A stretch of DNA of 64,000 bases from positions 1-64,000 of the forward strand of contig NZ_QAVX01000021.1 in assembly GCF_003121485.1 (NCBI RefSeq), in the 5' to 3' direction. Shown piece after piece: positions 1-9,842 of the stretch. How positions within the stretch are numbered: position 1 is the first letter of the stretch; each line of letters opens with the position of its first letter. Origin of the DNA: Dyella sp. C11. Its GTDB lineage: Bacteria > Pseudomonadota > Gammaproteobacteria > Xanthomonadales > Rhodanobacteraceae. A model generated the notes under the pieces. That model had not been told where the DNA came from. It saw only the letters and a program-made list of their open reading frames with translations, and did no database searches. The position numbers and the translations under genes were made by a program.

Positions 1-25
1 CGTCGACAGAGGTCAGCAGGAGTAA

Positions 26-1435
<1,410 letters not shown>

Positions 1436-1460
1436 GCGTCCGTCGGCAAGCTGACTACAC

Positions 1461-1496
1461 AAGGGCCGCGCAACCATGCGCGGCCCTTGGTTTTTT
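1461..1496 (+). terminator. Rho-independent terminator of purB
   Basis: An 11-bp perfect stem (AAGGGCCGCGC / GCGCGGCCCTT) with loop AACCAT is followed by GG and six T on the plus strand. It lies 26 nt after the purB stop and runs up to the stop codon of the convergent gst gene. Confidence 0.92.
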
Positions 1497-2110
1497 CAGG
1501 CTGCCTTGAGCAAGCCTTCCGCCTGCATCGCCGCCTGCACAGCCGGGCGTTCGGCCACGCGTTGCTGGAACGCCAGGATGGCCGGGAAATCCGTCAGGTC
1601 GAAGCTGACGTGCTTGGCCCAGTTGGTGACGGTGAACAGATAAGCATCCGCTGCAGAGAAGCGGTCGCCTACCAGCCACTCATGCTTGGCCAGATGCTGT
1701 TCGAGCAAGGCATAACGCTTGTGCAGGTATTCCTTGCGCTCTTCACGCACAGCATCCGGCGTATCGGGCTTGAACAACGGCGAGTAGGTCTTGTGCAGCT
1801 CGGAGTTGATGTAACCCAGCACTTCCTGCAGTCGATAACGCGCCACGGTGCCATTCGCCGGTGCGAGCCCGCTCTCGGGCTTGAGATCGGCAAGGTACTG
1901 CACGATGGCCGGGCCTTCGGTCAGCAACTCGCCGTTGTCGAGTGCGAGCGCCGGCACGTAGCCCTTGGGGTTGATCTGCCAGAAATCTTCACCCTGGGCC
2001 GTGCGTTTGGCCTTCGTGTCGACCTTCTCCAGCTCGATGGGAATGCCGGCTTCCAGGGCAACGATATGCGGCGACAGCGAGCACGCGCCCGCAGCGTAAT
2101 AGAGCTTCAT
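1496..2110 (-). CDS. gst: Beta-class glutathione S-transferase
   Basis: A 204-aa cytosolic glutathione transferase of the bacterial beta class. The start MKLYYAAGACSLSPHI carries the beta-class catalytic Cys10. The thioredoxin-like N-terminal domain (about residues 1-80, with NPKGYVPAL and the Ser-containing TEGPAI glutathione site) is followed by the all-helical C-terminal domain (about 88-200, with GDRFSAADAYLF). The frame extends 13 codons upstream, but the ATG at 2110 has a GGAG Shine-Dalgarno and begins where the family begins. It is divergent from an HxlR-type regulator, so control by that regulator is plausible (inference). The substrate is unknown. It could be annotated gstA. Confidence 0.93.
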   Translation of the reverse strand: MKLYYAAGACSLSPHIVALEAGIPIELEKVDTKAKRTAQGEDFWQINPKGYVPALALDNGELLTEGPAIVQYLADLKPESGLAPANGTVARYRLQEVLGYINSELHKTYSPLFKPDTPDAVREERKEYLHKRYALLEQHLAKHEWLVGDRFSAADAYLFTVTNWAKHVSFDLTDFPAILAFQQRVAERPAVQAAMQAEGLLKAA

Positions 2111-2221
2111 GGTGATTCTCCGTGGGGACAGGAACAACGCGATCCACATTCGCGCGGGCCACGGATGCTAGGCCACCATGGTTACTGTTGGATACCACCT
2201 AACCGGGCGTAACCTTTAAAA

Positions 2222-2245
2222 TCCGGTAACCGTTTGGTTATCGGA
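2222..2245. promoter_or_regulatory. Near-perfect inverted repeat between gst and the HxlR gene
   Basis: Arms TCCGGTAACC (2222-2231) and GGTTATCGGA (2236-2245) are separated by GTTT; the 10-bp arms differ at one position. The site lies 20 bp before the HxlR-family start codon and about 110 bp before gst. HxlR regulators bind as dimers to such palindromes, so this is a candidate operator for autoregulation and gst control. The binding is inference. Confidence 0.5.
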
Positions 2246-2264
2246 CGCACCCGGAAAACACGCC

Positions 2265-2636
2265 ATGGGCCTGCCCGTACGCAAAAGCAAAGTCACCCCG
2301 CCACCCACCTGCCCGCTCAGCGAAGTGCTGCGCTTGCTGCGTGGTGCATGGGCACCCAACGTGATCTGGCAACTCAGCGGCGACGCACGCCGGTTCGGCG
2401 AATTGCGCCACGACATGCCCAGGATTTCCGCGCGCGTGCTGAGTGCGCGATTGCGTGAACTGGAGACGCGGGGCCTGGTGGCGCGACGCGTGCTGCACAC
2501 ATCGCCACCGTCGGCGGAGTATTCGCTTACACCCTTGGGGCGTGAGTTGCTGCCAGCGATCAATGCACTGGCGAGCGTGGGGACGAAGTTGATCGAGGAG
2601 TGGGAGGCGGATCAGCGGAAATTGGCGGTGGGGTAA
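2265..2636 (+). CDS. HxlR-family winged-helix transcriptional regulator
   Basis: A 123-aa DNA-binding protein with the HxlR layout: CPLSEVLRLLRGAW near the N-terminus, a helix-turn-helix in RRFGELRHDMPRISARVLSARLRELETRGLV (about residues 43-72), and a wing ending SAEYSLTPLGREL. The single cysteine (Cys16) sits where many HxlR proteins carry the redox- or electrophile-sensing cysteine of the YodB/QorR type. Sensing by this protein is inference, but it fits with its divergent neighbour, a glutathione transferase. It starts at the first ATG after the palindrome at 2222-2245. The ligand is unknown. Confidence 0.9.
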   Translation: MGLPVRKSKVTPPPTCPLSEVLRLLRGAWAPNVIWQLSGDARRFGELRHDMPRISARVLSARLRELETRGLVARRVLHTSPPSAEYSLTPLGRELLPAINALASVGTKLIEEWEADQRKLAVG

Positions 2637-2665
2637 GCGCCGCGATGTGACATCGAGGCGAGGTT

Positions 2666-2705
2666 GGCCCCTCGCCCCAGCCCTCTCCCCGGAGGGGAGA
2701 GAGAG
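2666..2705. repeat. Dispersed hairpin repeat (CCCTCTCCCC type), copy 1
   Basis: A 40-bp GC-rich element containing the perfect stem CTCTCCCC / GGGGAGAG around GGA (2683-2701). A second copy lies at 7241-7280. This copy sits between the HxlR gene and the 3' end of cysK. It could help end either transcript, but it has no T-run and is better described as a REP-like dispersed repeat. Confidence 0.75.
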
Positions 2706-2713
2706 CAAGAACG

Positions 2714-3655
2714 TCATTCGACCTCGTCGGAGCCTTCGTTGACGCCTTCGAACAGGAAGGTCGACAGATAGCGTTCGCCGGTATCGGGCAGCATCGCCAG
2801 CAGCACCGAACCTTCCGGCGCATCCTTCGCCACCTGCAGCGCGGCCGCCACGGTGGCACCCGCCGAGATACCGACGAAGATGCCTTCCTTCTGCGCCAGG
2901 TCACGCGAGGTGTCGCGCGCCAGCACGTCGTCGATGGGCAGGATCTTGTCCGCCACGTCGCGGTTCAGCACGGCGGGCACGAAATCCGGCGTCCAGCCCT
3001 GGATCTTGTGCGGCGCCCATTCCTTGCCCGACAACAGCGCGGCACCGGCAGGCTCGCTCGCGATGATCTTCACCTCGGGACGCGCCACCTTCAGCACCTC
3101 GCCCACGCCGGTAAGCGTGCCGCCCGTGCCCCAACCGGTAACGAAATAGTCCAGGCGCTTGCCGGCGAAATCGCGCAGGATTTCCGGTGCCGTCGTGTTG
3201 CGGTGATAGGCGGGGTTCGCCGGGTTCTCGAATTGGCTGGCCAGGAACCAGCCGTGCTTTTCAGCCAGTTCCTTCGCCTTGCGCACCATGCCACTGCCAC
3301 GCTCGGCGGCCGGCGTCAGCACCACCTTGGCGCCGTAGGCACGCATCAGCTTGCGACGCTCGATGGAGAACGAATCGGACATCACCGCCACGAAGGGATA
3401 ACCGCGTGCCGCACACACCGCCGCCAGCGCCACGCCCGTATTGCCGGATGTGGCTTCGACCACCGTCTGGCCAGGCTTCAGAACGCCGCGTTGCTCGGCG
3501 TCGATGATGATGGCGTAGGCGAGACGATCCTTCACCGAGCCAGCCGGATTGAACGCCTCGACCTTGGCATACAGCGTCACGTGCTTGGGCGCCAGGCGAT
3601 GCAGGCGCACGACGGGCGTGTTGCCAATGGTGTCGAGAATGCTGTCGTAGATCAT
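2714..3655 (-). CDS. cysK: Cysteine synthase A (O-acetylserine sulfhydrylase)
   Basis: A 313-aa PLP enzyme that joins sulfide to O-acetyl-L-serine to give L-cysteine, the last step of the pathway encoded in this region. Visible signatures: Lys42 in NPAGSVKDR (Schiff base to PLP), TSGNTG at about 69-74 (substrate loop), GTGGT at 176-180 (PLP phosphate clamp) and GISAGA near 270. Length is typical of CysK. It lies 75 bp downstream of cysG on the same strand, so the two are probably cotranscribed and under CysB-type control (inference). CysK and CysM are hard to tell apart by eye; MSDSFSIERRKLMRAYGA fits CysK better. Confidence 0.95.
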   Translation of the reverse strand: MIYDSILDTIGNTPVVRLHRLAPKHVTLYAKVEAFNPAGSVKDRLAYAIIIDAEQRGVLKPGQTVVEATSGNTGVALAAVCAARGYPFVAVMSDSFSIERRKLMRAYGAKVVLTPAAERGSGMVRKAKELAEKHGWFLASQFENPANPAYHRNTTAPEILRDFAGKRLDYFVTGWGTGGTLTGVGEVLKVARPEVKIIASEPAGAALLSGKEWAPHKIQGWTPDFVPAVLNRDVADKILPIDDVLARDTSRDLAQKEGIFVGISAGATVAAALQVAKDAPEGSVLLAMLPDTGERYLSTFLFEGVNEGSDEVE

Positions 3656-3730
3656 GAAGTAACTCCGGAACTCGGCAGGTAAAGGAAAGGCGCAAGCCGC
3701 GATGGTGCGCGCTTCAAGGGAAAAGTTGTG

Positions 3731-5161
3731 TCAAGCCGCGGCGGCCGCGGGCAAGGTAGCGGCCGGTACCGTCCCGATGGGCGCACTGCCGAACCATGAC
3801 AGCGTCGTGGCGAGCGCGGCAACCTCGCCAACGATCAGCAACGCGGGAGAGCGCACGTTACTCGCCATCGCCTGCTCCACGACATTGGCCAGAGTGCCTA
3901 CCACGATCCGCTGTTCCGGCCGTGAACCATTTTCGATAAGGGCGAACGGCGTGGTGGCGGCGCGACCGTGATCGATCAGGTTCTGGCGAATGGCCGAAAG
4001 CTCGCTGGTCCCCATGTAGAACGCCAGCGTCTGACGCTCCTGCGCAAGGGCTTGCCAATCGAGCGTATCGATGGAGTTCCTGCAATGCGCGGTGACCAGC
4101 CGGACCGATTGGGCATGCTCGCGATGGGTGAGCGGAATGCCCGCGTAAGCCGCGCAGGCCACGGCGGCCGTGATGCCCGGCACGACTTCATAGGGAATGC
4201 CATGGCTGCGCAGGAATTCCAGTTCCTCGCCACCACGTCCAAACACGAAGGGATCGCCACCCTTGAGCCGGACCACGCGCCGCCCGGCCCTGGCGTGCTC
4301 CAGCATCAAGGCGTGGATCTGATCCTGAGTGGCGTGATGGTTTCCCGCCTGCTTGGCGACTTCGATGCGCTCGGCATCGCGGCGTGCCAGCGCCAGCACG
4401 TCGATGCTCACCAGCCTGTCGTGAAGGATAACGTCGGCTTCGTTGAGCGCGCGCAATCCGCGCAGCGTCAGCAGCCCTGGATCGCCAGGACCTGCTCCCA
4501 CCAGCAAGACCGAGCCTGCCGGCGTCGCCTCGGTAGCGTCCAGCAAGCGCTCGGCCGATGCCTCGGCCAGGGCCCATTGCCCGCGACGCAGCAGGCTTTG
4601 CACTGGGCTGCTCAATAGACGTTCGTAGAAACGCCGGCGCAACGAGACATCCGGCACGCGGGCCTTGATGTGCGCGCGCATGCGCGCCATCAACGTGGCC
4701 AGCGAACCGATCACGGGATCGAGCAGCACTTCCAGGCGTTCGCGTATCAGTCGCGCAAGCATCGGCGCGTGACCGCCACTGGAAATGGCGATGACCACCG
4801 GCGAACGATCAATCACGGCAGGTACGTGGAAGCTCGACGTTTCCGCGTCGTCAACCACGTTAACGAAGATGCGGCGTGCCTCGCCGAGCGCGGCCATGTG
4901 GCGATGAAGCGAGGCGTCCGATGTGGCAGCCACGACCAGCCATGCATGATCGAGCCAGTGGTCCTCGAACGTTCCGCGCCACCATTCAACGCGCCCCGCT
5001 TCGGCCCAACCTTGCAGTGCAGGACTAAGTTCAGGCGCCCCCACCACGACCTTCGCTCCGGCTTCGAGCAAGGCCGCCGCCTTGCGCTCCCCCACCACGC
5101 CACCACCCACCACCAGCACTTGGCGGCCGGACAGATCGGCGAACAGTGGGTAGAGCTTCAT
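3731..5161 (-). CDS. cysG: Siroheme synthase (trifunctional CysG)
   Basis: A 476-aa fusion making siroheme from uroporphyrinogen III, the prosthetic group of the sulfite reductase encoded nearby. The N-terminal half (about 1-210) is the precorrin-2 dehydrogenase/sirohydrochlorin ferrochelatase, with a Rossmann motif [14 protein letters not shown] at about 15-28 and [16 protein letters not shown]. The C-terminal half (from about 217) is the SAM-dependent uroporphyrinogen III C-methyltransferase, with [31 protein letters not shown] and [20 protein letters not shown]. An Ala-rich tail ends the protein. Its position upstream of cysK and opposite a CysB-type regulator supports a role in sulfur rather than nitrite metabolism. 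Confidence 0.97.
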   Translation of the reverse strand: MKLYPLFADLSGRQVLVVGGGVVGERKAAALLEAGAKVVVGAPELSPALQGWAEAGRVEWWRGTFEDHWLDHAWLVVAATSDASLHRHMAALGEARRIFVNVVDDAETSSFHVPAVIDRSPVVIAISSGGHAPMLARLIRERLEVLLDPVIGSLATLMARMRAHIKARVPDVSLRRRFYERLLSSPVQSLLRRGQWALAEASAERLLDATEATPAGSVLLVGAGPGDPGLLTLRGLRALNEADVILHDRLVSIDVLALARRDAERIEVAKQAGNHHATQDQIHALMLEHARAGRRVVRLKGGDPFVFGRGGEELEFLRSHGIPYEVVPGITAAVACAAYAGIPLTHREHAQSVRLVTAHCRNSIDTLDWQALAQERQTLAFYMGTSELSAIRQNLIDHGRAATTPFALIENGSRPEQRIVVGTLANVVEQAMASNVRSPALLIVGEVAALATTLSWFGSAPIGTVPAATLPAAAAA

Positions 5162-5500
5162 CGAACCTCAGGCTCCATGAGATGCAGGGACTTGGCCATC
5201 CAAAACTAGGCAGCGCCCTGTTTCCGTACAAATGATTTCTGCACTGGAAGATATGCCCCGGTGTTATAAGCCGCCCCGGCGATCTACCGGCATCACGAAG
5301 TATTGACGCAACGCAGCAACGGCTGTATAGACGTCTAATTGTCACCGCTTCGTTACGGTAAATCATGGATCGCCATCGCCAGCCGCCGGAAACCGCTCCG
5401 CATGCCTGCAAACGCAGGGCATCGGCCTGCGGGGTTGCGCGATGTATCCGCAGCGCGCCCCTGAGCCCTTCCTCTCTCGCCTGCCTGTGGAACCCGATCC
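5162..5500. other. Divergent intergenic region between cysG and the cysB-like gene
   Basis: 339 bp with no gene. It holds a clear plus-strand promoter (5303-5331) reading toward the LysR gene and presumably the cysG promoter on the other strand. A weak minus-strand candidate TTGTAC-N17-TAGTTT falls around 5203-5231. The stretch 5240-5350 is AT-richer than its surroundings, as expected for a regulated divergent promoter. No tRNA or terminator is visible. Confidence 0.6.
5303..5331 (+). promoter_or_regulatory. Sigma-70 type promoter for the cysB-like gene
   Basis: TTGACG (5303-5308), a 17-nt spacer, then TATAGA (5326-5331). Each hexamer is within one or two bases of consensus and the spacing is ideal. 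Transcription would start near 5338, leaving an untranslated leader of about 160 nt before the ATG at 5501. Confidence 0.7.
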
Positions 5501-6520
5501 ATGACGCTGACCCAGCTCCGCTACCTCGTCGCCATCGCTGATGCCGGCCTGAACATCACCCTCGCCGCGGAACGCGTGCACGCCACGCAACCGGGCCTGA
5601 GCAAACTGCTGCGCCAGCTCGAAGACGAACTCGGCTTCCAGCTGTTCCATCGCAAGGGGCGCAGCCTGCATGCCATTACGCACGCCGGCACGCACGTGCT
5701 GGAGCGCGCACGCATCATCCTTGCCGAAGCGGCCAACATTCGCTCGATCGCCGCGAACCTGCGCAACGAATCGCGCGGCACGCTGCGCATTGCCACTACC
5801 CATACGCAAGCGCGTTTCGCGCTGCCTTCGGCGGTGGCGGCGCTCAGTCGCAGCTATCCGCAGGTCAGCGTGCATCTGCAGCCGGTAAGCGATTCGGACG
5901 TGATGTCGCTGCTTGAAGGTGGCCAGGTGGATCTGGCCATCGTCAGCACGGCAGCCGGTGCCCCGCCACCGAACGGCATCGCGCTGCCCGCCTACCGCTG
6001 GAACCGCACCATCGTGGTGCCGAAGGATCATCCGCTGGCACGGCAGAAACAGTCGCCGACGCTGGCACAACTCGCCGCGCATCCGCTGATCAGCTACGAC
6101 TCCTCGCTGAAGCCGGAATCGTCGCTGGTTCGCGCATTTCAAAGTGCCGGGCTCGACCCGCAGATCGTGATGACGGCAAGCGATGCGGACCTGATCAAGA
6201 CCTACGTGCGCGAAGGCCTGGGCATCGGCGTGCTCGCCGAGATGGCGTATCAGCCGGAACACGATACGGATCTGCGCGAACTGGGTGCGGACAGCCTGTT
6301 TGCCGGATGCACGACCTGGATCGTGTTGCGCCGTGAAAGTGTGTTGCGCGAATACGCGCTGGATTTCATCGGTGTGTTTGCACCACATCTGGAACGGCGT
6401 GCGGTGAGTCGGGCGCTGACGTCGGGGGGCGCGGGGACGTCGCAGTGGCCGGGGGTGCCGCATTGGCGGGATCGTAGGGTGCCGTTGAAGGTGGCGGAGC
6501 CGATGGTGGAGGCGCAGTAG
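5501..6520 (+). CDS. cysB: CysB-type LysR transcriptional regulator
   Basis: A 339-aa LysR protein. The N-terminal winged helix-turn-helix (LTQLRYLVAIADAGLNITLAAERVHATQPGLSKLLRQLEDELGFQLF, residues 2-48) and the effector domain (about 92-300, with GTLRIATTHTQARFALP and the TTHTQ segment of the sulfate/acetylserine pocket) match CysB/Cbl. CysB is activated by N-acetylserine and turns on cys genes, and the surrounding genes are its expected targets. About 25 C-terminal residues, rich in Gly/Pro/Arg, exceed the usual length of about 324 aa. CysB and its paralogue Cbl cannot be separated with certainty, but the cys context favours CysB. Confidence 0.88.
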   Translation: MTLTQLRYLVAIADAGLNITLAAERVHATQPGLSKLLRQLEDELGFQLFHRKGRSLHAITHAGTHVLERARIILAEAANIRSIAANLRNESRGTLRIATTHTQARFALPSAVAALSRSYPQVSVHLQPVSDSDVMSLLEGGQVDLAIVSTAAGAPPPNGIALPAYRWNRTIVVPKDHPLARQKQSPTLAQLAAHPLISYDSSLKPESSLVRAFQSAGLDPQIVMTASDADLIKTYVREGLGIGVLAEMAYQPEHDTDLRELGADSLFAGCTTWIVLRRESVLREYALDFIGVFAPHLERRAVSRALTSGGAGTSQWPGVPHWRDRRVPLKVAEPMVEAQ

Positions 6521-6670
6521 GCGCTGCGTGCGGCGTTGCTCGGCTTTGCTGTGAATACGCGGGCGCTTGTACCTGCTTGTGCTGTCGCTTGCTTGTTCAG
6601 CCACCGCTTTATTCCCCGGCCGTCTTATTCCCTCACCATCTCTGTTCCGTCACCGTCCCTATCACCTCAC

Positions 6671-6706
6671 CGTCATTCCCGCGAAGGCGGGAATCCAGTG
6701 ACTTTG
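6671..6706. repeat. REP-like hairpin (GTCATTCCCGC type), copy 1
   Basis: CGTCATTCCCGC, GAAG, GCGGGAATCCAG forms a stem of the family GTCATTCCCGCnnnnGCGGGAATCCAG. Two further copies in opposite orientation form the pair at 34630-34730, and the flanking words GTGACTTTG / CAAAGTCAC are shared with that pair. Confidence 0.8.
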
Positions 6707-6785
6707 TCTTTGCTCTATCGCTCAATTGAAGCCATACCGCGACCTGGCTCGCCTGCCGCGGGCTTCCGACCTCCTGCCGGAGGCC

Positions 6786-6862
6786 GGGTTACTTTTCTTT
6801 GCTTGCCCAAAGATCCCACGGGACTAGCTTCGCGTCGAAAGTAACCAAAAGAAAAGGCACCC
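6786..6862. repeat. Dispersed repeat with GTTACTTTTCTTTG / AAAGTAACCAAAAGAAAAGG arms
   Basis: The left part reads GGTTACTTTTCTTTGCTTG and the right part GAAAGTAACCAAAAGAAAAG. The two are complementary enough to fold into a long stem, with an intervening segment containing CCCACGGGACTAGCTTCGCG. The element looks like a non-coding dispersed repeat of the kind common between genes in Xanthomonadales. No transposase is associated with it. Confidence 0.55.
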
Positions 6863-7131
6863 CGGATGACGCGCCTTCCGGGCTTTCAGCCCTCCAGGTC
6901 CGCGAGCGGGCTACGGGGTTTGTCGACAGGGCATCCTGCCCTGACGCCAAACTGGCTGGCATCCCTGCCAGCCACCCTGCGGGCTGATCCTTCACCCGCC
7001 CGCCGCTGTCATACGGGGACCCCGAAGGGCCAGAGCCAAGGCAGGAACCAAGGCCGAGCCAAGGCAAGAAGCAATGCAAGGTCAACACCAAAGGGGTCGA
7101 CGCAGCGGCGCGATAAAAGCTGCGACGTCCC

Positions 7132-7216
7132 CTGTAGGAGCGCACCTTGTGCGCGACCGCGGCGCCACGCCGTTCCCGCTCCGTGGGCTTGTCGCGCACT
7201 AGATGCGCTCCCACAG
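7132..7216. repeat. Long imperfect inverted repeat (TGTAGGAGCGCA type)
   Basis: The left arm CTGTAGGAGCGCACCTTGTG and following GCGCGAC (7132-7157) pair with a right arm beginning GTCGCGCAC and ending GCGCTCCCACAG (about 7191-7216), with a few mismatches. This resembles REP families (TGTAGGAGCGC...) of gammaproteobacteria. No gene is visible inside. Confidence 0.65.
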
Positions 7217-7240
7217 CGACAGGAAAGGTTCTAGCGGATT

Positions 7241-7280
7241 GGCCCCTCACCCCAACCCTCTCCCCGAAGGGGAGAGGGAG
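7241..7280. repeat. Dispersed hairpin repeat (CCCTCTCCCC type), copy 2
   Basis: Same element as at 2666-2705, with CTCTCCCC / GGGGAGAG around GAA. It ends 12 bp from the sat-cysC stop codon, so it lies immediately 3' of the cysJIH-sat transcript and may act as a 3' stabilising or terminating structure. Confidence 0.75.
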
Positions 7281-7291
7281 CTTGGGTCGGC

Positions 7292-9055
7292 TTAGTTGTG
7301 TAGCAGACCTCTCGCCGCCAACAAATCAAGCACGTGGGTTGCCAATACGAGGGGATCACCGGCGCTGCCGTCGATGCGAACCTCCGGGGTTGTCGGTTCC
7401 TCATACGGATCGCTGATGCCGGTGAAATGCGAAATCACGCCCGCGCGTGCCTGCGCGTAAAGCCCTTTGCGATCCCGCGCTTCGCACACTTCCAGCGCGG
7501 TCGCCACATGGATCTCGATGAAGTCGCCGTGCGCTTCGACCAGGGAGCGCGCTTCTGCACGCGATTCGGCGTAGGGGGCAATCGGTGCGCATACGGCGAT
7601 GCCGCCGTGGCGCACGATTTCGCTGGCGACGTAGCCAATGCGCGTGACGTTGGCGTGGCGATCCTCGCGTGAGAAACCCAGGCCACGTGACAGGTGTTTG
7701 CGTACTTCGTCGCCATCCAGCACGGTCACGGCCCGGCTGGTGCGCTCGAGCAGCTGTGCAATCACGGCCTGTGCAATGGTGGATTTGCCCGCACCCGACA
7801 GGCCAGTGAAGAAGAGAGCGAAGCCTCGCGTCGCCTGCGTCGGATGGCGTTCCCGCAGAATCTTCACCACTTCGGGGAACGAGAACCACGTGGGAATCTC
7901 GCTGCCTTCGTGCAGATGCCGCCGCAACTGCGTGCCGGAGATATCGCGTACTTCGTCGTCAGGCTGTACTTCGTTGGATGGCAGGTAGGTATCGCGATTG
8001 GCCACGTAGACCATCGCGGGAAACGGCACGATGCGTATGCCCAATTCATCCTGGTGACGCTCCAGCAGATGCTGGGCGTCAAACGGCCCGTAGAACGGCT
8101 TGCCGTTGGAATCATTCCCCGGACCGGCGTGGTCTCGGCCCACGATGAAATGGCTCGCGCCGTAATTCTTGCGAATGATGGCGTGCCACAGCGCTTCGCG
8201 CGGCCCACCCATGCGCATTGCCAATGGCAACAACGAGAGGCGCGCACTGTTGGCGGGGTATTGCGGCAGCAGCGCCTGATAGCAGCGCACACGCGTGTAG
8301 TGGTCGATATCACCCGGCTTGGTGCGTCCCACGGACGGTTGCACCAGCAGTTTCGCGCCAACCTGCTGCGCGGCGCGCAAGGTCAGTTCGCGATGTGCGC
8401 GATGCATGGGATTGCGTGTCTGGAAGGCGACGATGCGATGCCAGCCTTGCGCCTCGAACCATGCCCGAAGGCTTCGCGGCGTGTCGCGGAGCACCGTGAA
8501 ATCGTAGTGCGACGGACTCTGGATGCCGCGCACGCGACCACCCAGATTCACCGGGCGATAGCGATCGAGCAATTCGGCCACGCCGGGATGCGCGCGGTCC
8601 ACCGTGCCGAAAACCTCGAGCGCCTCAAGGTTTCGGTCCGGTCGATAGATGTCTTCCACTTGCAGCACGGCGAGCGGGACGCCCTGCACGTCGCGCAGCG
8701 CTACCTCACTTCCAGGCACCAGCTTTTCGGCGAAGGCTTCGCTGACATCCAGCGTGATGGGAATAGGCCACAGCGTCCCGTCCGCCAGACGCGCATCCGC
8801 CACCACGCTTTCGTAGTCGCGGCGCGTTAGAAACCCTTCCAGCGGGGAAAACGCACCGTTGAGCAGCAATTCCAGGTCGCATAGCTGGCGCGTATCCAGA
8901 TCCACGCCCGGCAAGCCTGCGCTGCGTTGCTTGAGTTCGGCGGCTTCCTCAGCCGAAAGATACAACTCCTTCAGCACGCCGCCGTGCGGTGCGATCAAGG
9001 AAGGACGTTGGTCGTGTGCGACAGCATCGGACTGCGCGAGGGCGCTCTGGCTCAT
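7292..9055 (-). CDS. Bifunctional sulfate adenylyltransferase / APS kinase
   Basis: A 587-aa fusion that activates sulfate to APS and then phosphorylates it to PAPS. Residues of about 20-405 are a Sat-type (CysDN-unrelated) ATP sulfurylase with the nucleotide motif QTRNPMHRAHRE at 212-223 and GRDHAGPG at 307-314. Residues of about 408-587 are APS kinase (CysC) with an intact P-loop GLSGAGKST at 418-426, LDGDEVRKHLSRGLGFSREDR and KGLYAQARAG. The N-terminus starts at the ATG at 9055; the next codons are variable. It is the last gene of the cysJ-cysI-cysH group, 64 bp after cysH. No separate cysD or cysN is in the window. The family is sometimes named sat/cysC. Confidence 0.95.
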   Translation of the reverse strand: MSQSALAQSDAVAHDQRPSLIAPHGGVLKELYLSAEEAAELKQRSAGLPGVDLDTRQLCDLELLLNGAFSPLEGFLTRRDYESVVADARLADGTLWPIPITLDVSEAFAEKLVPGSEVALRDVQGVPLAVLQVEDIYRPDRNLEALEVFGTVDRAHPGVAELLDRYRPVNLGGRVRGIQSPSHYDFTVLRDTPRSLRAWFEAQGWHRIVAFQTRNPMHRAHRELTLRAAQQVGAKLLVQPSVGRTKPGDIDHYTRVRCYQALLPQYPANSARLSLLPLAMRMGGPREALWHAIIRKNYGASHFIVGRDHAGPGNDSNGKPFYGPFDAQHLLERHQDELGIRIVPFPAMVYVANRDTYLPSNEVQPDDEVRDISGTQLRRHLHEGSEIPTWFSFPEVVKILRERHPTQATRGFALFFTGLSGAGKSTIAQAVIAQLLERTSRAVTVLDGDEVRKHLSRGLGFSREDRHANVTRIGYVASEIVRHGGIAVCAPIAPYAESRAEARSLVEAHGDFIEIHVATALEVCEARDRKGLYAQARAGVISHFTGISDPYEEPTTPEVRIDGSAGDPLVLATHVLDLLAARGLLHN

Positions 9056-9119
9056 GGTCGGACTCTTTGTTTTATCGGGGCCGCATCCGGCGTCATGCGC
9101 TGGATGTCGTTGGTATGGG

Positions 9120-9842
9120 TCAAGCGAGGCCGTGAAGTCCGCATTCGCGTTTCAGGCCAAAAAACCGGGTGGCATCCACATCGGTGCCGGGTTCCCATCG
9201 GTGCGTGGTGTGCACGTCGCCGATCGAGATGTAGCCCTGGTCCCACAACGGGTGGTAGGGCAACCCGTGCTTGCGCAGGTACAGGCCCACATCGCGATCG
9301 TTCCAGTCGGCGATGGGATGGAATTTCCATCGACCATCGCGCCGCTCGGCAAACGGAATGGTGGCGCGCGTACGCGCCTGGCTGCGACGCAAGCCGGCAA
9401 ACCACGTTCCCGCACCCAGATCACGCAGCGCGCGTTGCATGGGTTCCACCTTGCGCAACTGGTTGTAGCGGTCGATGCCGGCAACGCCCTGCTCCCACAG
9501 GCGGCCTTCGCGCGCCTCCAGCCAGGCAGGCGTTTCCGCCGCGCCGTACACCTTCAGGTTGAGCCGCAAGCGATCGCGCAGCTCGTCAATGAATCGGTAG
9601 GTCTCCGGGAAGAGGTAGCCGGTGTCGATCAGCACCACCGGCAGATCGGGGCGCTGGCGCGTCAGCAGATGAAGCGAAACGGCCGCCTGCGCGCCAAAGC
9701 TCGATGAAAGTACGTGCGCTCCCGGCGCATACGCCAGCGCCCACACCACACGTTGCTCCGCATCCAGGCCGGCCAGCCATGTGTTCAACTCATCGAGTGC
9801 ACGAGTGTCGTGCTGGGCATCGTCAAGCAATGCCTGCTTCAT
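9120..9842 (-). CDS. cysH: Phosphoadenylyl-sulfate (PAPS) reductase
   Basis: A 240-aa enzyme reducing PAPS to sulfite with thioredoxin. Features: the PP-loop-like [15 protein letters not shown] (about 46-60), [14 protein letters not shown] (about 70-83), [11 protein letters not shown], and the C-terminal ECGLHGLA with the single catalytic Cys near 235. The CC...CxxC pairs of iron-sulfur APS reductases are absent, so it should use PAPS, which matches the APS kinase domain encoded next to it. Its start overlaps the cysI stop by 4 bp (ATGA), indicating translational coupling. Confidence 0.96.
   Translation of the reverse strand: MKQALLDDAQHDTRALDELNTWLAGLDAEQRVVWALAYAPGAHVLSSSFGAQAAVSLHLLTRQRPDLPVVLIDTGYLFPETYRFIDELRDRLRLNLKVYGAAETPAWLEAREGRLWEQGVAGIDRYNQLRKVEPMQRALRDLGAGTWFAGLRRSQARTRATIPFAERRDGRWKFHPIADWNDRDVGLYLRKHGLPYHPLWDQGYISIGDVHTTHRWEPGTDVDATRFFGLKRECGLHGLA

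Larger units (their letters stand above)
6521..7291. repeat. Intergenic block of several dispersed repeat families
   Basis: 771 bp without a supported gene, separating cysB from the sat-cysC stop. In order it contains a REP-like hairpin (6671-6706), a motif beginning GGGTTACTTTTCTTTG paired with AAAGTAACCAAAAGAAAAGG (about 6786-6862), a run of small palindromes (GGGCATCCTGCCC, GGCTGGCATCCCTGCCAGCC; about 6930-6975), a long inverted repeat at 7132-7216 and a CTCTCCCC hairpin at 7241-7280. Short open frames here are poorly coding. Confidence 0.7.

Noticed and set aside
6536-7250. Short open frames in the cysB-sat intergenic block
   Set aside because: They run through palindromic dispersed repeats and encode no recognisable protein.
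6521-7291. Possible CRISPR array or insertion sequence
   Set aside because: Repeats are of different families and unevenly spaced; no equal spacers, no transposase, no cas genes.
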